From Caecitellus pseudoparvulus (lineage: Eukaryota > Bigyra: Bicosoecida), in NCBI GenBank assembly GCA_965644315.1, contig CBFFRQ010000047.1:32756-96755 (forward strand): a stretch of DNA of 64,000 bases, written 5' to 3'. The notes beneath the pieces were generated by a model. It was not told where the DNA came from. It was given only the letters and a program-made list of their open reading frames with translations, and did not search any database. The position numbers and the translations under genes are program-made. This document shows, in pieces, positions 61,786 to 64,000 of the stretch. How positions within the stretch are numbered: the stretch's first letter is position 1; the number at the start of each line of letters is the position of its first letter.

Positions 61786-63831
61786 TCATGCGTGCACGGT
61801 GCGAATGTGTCTCTTGAGACTGCCAGCCTGTGTAAATGCCTTGTCACAGTGTGGGCAGTGGTGATCGCTGGACCCCTCGTGCACGGTGCGGATGTGGGTC
61901 TTGAGATTACCAGCCCTACCGAAGGCCTTGTCACAGTGTGGGCAGTGGTGGTCTCGTGCACCTTCGTGCACGGTGCGAATGTGGATCTTGAGATCGCCAG
62001 CCTGACCGAAGGCCTTGTCACAGTGTGGGCAGTGGTGGTCTCTGGCACCCCCGTGAACGGTGCGAATGTGCTTCTTGAGGCTGCCAGCCTCGCCGAACGC
62101 CTTGTCACAGTGTGGGCAGTGGTGGTCTCGGGCGCCTTCATGGACGGTGCGGATGTGGGTCTTGAGATTACCAGCCTGTCCAAACGCCTTGTCACAGTGT
62201 GGGCAGTGGTGGTCTCTGGCATCCTCGTGCACGGTGCGAATGTGCTTCTTGAGGTGACCAGCCTCGCTGAATGCCTTGTCACAGTGTGGGCAGTGGTGAT
62301 CCTTTGCTCTCTCGTGGACGGTGCGGATGTGTCTCTTGAGGTTGTCAACCTGCCCAAACGCCTTGTCACAGTGTGGGCAGTGGTGGTTTCGTGCACCTTC
62401 ATGGACGGTGCGGATGTGCCTCTTGAGGTGACCAGCCTCGCTGAATGCCTTGTCACAGTGTGGGCAGTGGTGATCCTTGGCGCCTTCATGGACGGTGCGG
62501 ATGTGGGTCTTGAGGTGACCAGCCGTGCCAAATGCCTTGTCACAATGCGGGCAGTGGTGGTTTCGCGCGCCCTCGTGTACGGTGCGGATGTGGGTCTTGA
62601 GGCTGCAAGCCGTGCCAAATGCCTTGTCACAGTGTGGACAGTGGTGGTCTCGTGCACCCTCATGGACGGTGCGGATGTGGGTCTTGAGATTACCAGCCCT
62701 ACCGAAGGCCTTGTCACAGTGTGGACAGTGGTGGTCTTTGGCGCCCTGGTGAACGGTGTGGATGTGTGTCTTGAGGCTGCCAGCCACGGTGAATGTCTTG
62801 TCACAGTGTGGGCAGTGGTGGTCTCTGGCGCCCTCGTGCACAGTGCGGACATGCTTCCTCAGATACGCAGCTCCACTGAAGCTCTTCCCACACACAATGC
62901 ACACCACTCGACCACCCGCACCTGCTCCCCCATGGCACTCACGCCTGTGCTTCTCCACAGCGCCCCACGACGCCAACACCACATCGCACAGCATGCACCG
63001 AGGCACGCCCTGCACACGCGCTCCCGCGCCTCGCCCCACATCTGCGCTCGCCGCCCCACCCATCTCGCCCTCGCCCACGCCCTCGCCCTTGCTCTCGCCA
63101 CGCGGCATGCTCGCTCCCACATCGCCCATGGCGTCGTCCCCGCGTCCATTGCCGTCACGGGTGCCACTGTCCGCCTCCTCACATGACACCGTGCTGCCAC
63201 TGCTGCCACTGCTGTCGCTGTCACTGCCGTCGCTGCCGTCACTGTCCCACTCGCTGCCACTGCTGTGGCCCCCGTCGCCACCACCGCCGCTGCACTCCTT
63301 GGCCCCACCCACACCCACATACCCTCTTGTCCCCCACTCCTCACAGCTGCTTGACCCCCCACTGCTCGTGACCGTCAACCCGCCACAACTTGCTCCGCCA
63401 CACCGACCACCACCGACCACACCGCCCACACCCACCTTCCACAATACCATGTCCGCCACCGTCCGCTGACGCCACTGGGCAGACCATGACGGCAGCTCAC
63501 CCTGCAGTGCCGCGACGCCTGTGCGCTTCACGCCCTCCAGCCGCTCCACCTGCGCCGCTGACTCTCCACACACCTCACCACCATGCCCTGCGCCCACGCT
63601 CTGACCGTCGCCACACAACGCGCCCCCACTACACCCCGTCACACCACCCGGCACCTCGCCAGCACACGCTGCGCCACGCTTCCTCTTGCAGGGACTGGCC
63701 TGGCCTCCCGCCAGCCTGCGCTTCGCGCCCCCCACGGCGCTCACTCTGCCCGCTTGCGTTGCAGGCGCTGCGCCGTGCCTCAAACTGCGCCGGCACGCCA
63801 CGCCGGGCTGCCTCGTGCCCACGCAGCTCAT
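61786..63831 (-). CDS. tandem C2H2 zinc-finger protein, 14 fingers
   Basis: A single exon runs from ATG at 63831 (MSCVGTRQPGVACRR) to TGA at 61786-61788, giving 681 residues. An upstream in-frame Met at 63996 exists but is followed by low-complexity Ser/Pro/His. Residues 1-280 are Gly/Ser-rich with an acidic Ser-Asp run (SDGSDGSDSDSSGSSGS) near 200. Then come 14 fingers: two divergent (RCMLCDVVLASWG..., VCIVCGKSFSGAA...) and 12 nearly identical (HHCPHCDKAF, five variable residues, LKxHIRTVH). The consensus is C-x2-C-x12-H-x4-H with linkers EGARD/EGAKD rather than TGEKP and a 29-residue period. Differences between fingers fall mostly at helix positions -1, 3 and 6. The last finger ends at the stop (TVHA). 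Inference: a sequence-specific DNA-binding protein; no KRAB, SET, BTB or other effector domain is visible. Confidence 0.92.
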   Translation of the reverse strand: MSCVGTRQPGVACRRSLRHGAAPATQAGRVSAVGGAKRRLAGGQASPCKRKRGAACAGEVPGGVTGCSGGALCGDGQSVGAGHGGEVCGESAAQVERLEGVKRTGVAALQGELPSWSAQWRQRTVADMVLWKVGVGGVVGGGRCGGASCGGLTVTSSGGSSSCEEWGTRGYVGVGGAKECSGGGGDGGHSSGSEWDSDGSDGSDSDSSGSSGSTVSCEEADSGTRDGNGRGDDAMGDVGASMPRGESKGEGVGEGEMGGAASADVGRGAGARVQGVPRCMLCDVVLASWGAVEKHRRECHGGAGAGGRVVCIVCGKSFSGAAYLRKHVRTVHEGARDHHCPHCDKTFTVAGSLKTHIHTVHQGAKDHHCPHCDKAFGRAGNLKTHIRTVHEGARDHHCPHCDKAFGTACSLKTHIRTVHEGARNHHCPHCDKAFGTAGHLKTHIRTVHEGAKDHHCPHCDKAFSEAGHLKRHIRTVHEGARNHHCPHCDKAFGQVDNLKRHIRTVHERAKDHHCPHCDKAFSEAGHLKKHIRTVHEDARDHHCPHCDKAFGQAGNLKTHIRTVHEGARDHHCPHCDKAFGEAGSLKKHIRTVHGGARDHHCPHCDKAFGQAGDLKIHIRTVHEGARDHHCPHCDKAFGRAGNLKTHIRTVHEGSSDHHCPHCDKAFTQAGSLKRHIRTVHA
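61790..62870. repeat. 87-bp tandem repeat (zinc-finger units)
   Basis: Twelve head-to-tail 87-bp units share near-identical blocks such as gccttgtcacagtgtgggca, one per unit (for example at 61838 and 61925). Variable positions are clustered within each unit. This is the DNA form of the zinc-finger array and indicates recent tandem duplication or gene conversion. Confidence 0.93.
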
Positions 63832-64000
63832 GATGGGAGTGGGGGGGGAGGGCAGCAATGTGCAGTTTGTCTGGTGTGTTGCATGTGATGTGTGCAGTGT
63901 GTGGCTGGGAAGTGGTGTGCGGGGGGAAGTGTGGGGGGGGGTGTGGCAGGAGAGACTCGCCGGCGAGCTGCTCGGGCTGCGCGCTCGACTCCACACGCCC

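Noticed and set aside
61792-63186. 464-codon plus-strand ORF with a Val/Ala-rich 29-residue repeat
   Set aside because: It is the mirror of the zinc-finger repeat on the opposite strand; the repeat period explains the open frame.

Overview
This is nuclear DNA of a eukaryote. The genes are split by short GT-AG introns (62 to 138 nt in the models below), the products are eukaryote-specific (V-ATPase catalytic subunit A, THOC7, TRAPPC2, DPH3, eIF5A, SDHAF2, MLH1), and there are no operons or ribosome-binding sites. The DNA is strongly GC-rich and gene-dense. An axonemal dynein-associated protein (DNAI7/CASC1/IC97 family) means the organism builds motile flagella at some stage. An ALDH22A1/MSC7-type dehydrogenase, a giant cadherin/TIG/ephrin-receptor-like membrane protein and a tandem C2H2 zinc-finger gene together fit a free-living flagellated protist or microalga. 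I cannot assign a lineage from the sequence alone.

Layout, left to right. 2-8944 (+): the 3' part of a giant, unrecognised, Ala/Pro-rich protein without introns. 8981-10645 (-): an enoyl-CoA hydratase fused to an ACAD10-type HAD domain, ending in a PTS1-like tripeptide. 10790-12112 (-): KAE1/OSGEP. 12236-14041 (-): a coiled-coil protein with a 7-residue minisatellite. 14458-15320 (+): eIF5A. 15582-18197 (+): MLH1, whose stop overlaps the stop of TRAPPC2 (18194-18721, -). 19172-19848 (+): SDHAF2. 20087-20329 (-): DPH3. 20757-21752 (+): a protein with an MSS51-type C-terminal domain. 21760-22059 (-): a small, possibly flagellar protein. 22663-24609 (-): a secreted tandem-PA-domain protein. 24865-39272 (+): a 4,736-residue adhesion-receptor-like protein. 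39326-41730 (-): V-ATPase subunit A. 42002-45319 (-): DNAI7/CASC1. 45839-56164 (+): a 3,441-residue cyclic-nucleotide-binding protein. 56198-57057 (-): THOC7. 57288-57934 (-): ERG28. 58110-60228 (-): ALDH22A1-like dehydrogenase. 60706-61552 (+): a small secreted protein. 61786-63831 (-): a protein with 14 C2H2 zinc fingers.

I built 40 introns by hand from splice signals and frame continuity, and checked each model for a total length divisible by three. Eighteen of the 40 donors read GTGCGT. In several long genes the introns lie only at the 5' end, followed by kilobases of uninterrupted exon. Convergent neighbours are packed very tightly (4-bp overlap, or 7, 33, 36 and 53 bp between stop codons). 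Divergent neighbours are separated by about 250-520 bp that presumably hold shared promoters; I found no convincing promoter motif in them.

The genes are mostly housekeeping and unrelated in pathway: tRNA t6A and diphthamide modification, translation elongation, mismatch repair, vesicle tethering, vacuolar acidification, mRNA export, sterol synthesis. The accessory interest lies in the giant adhesion receptor, the giant cNMP-binding protein, the zinc-finger array, the ECH-HAD fusion and the tandem-PA protein.
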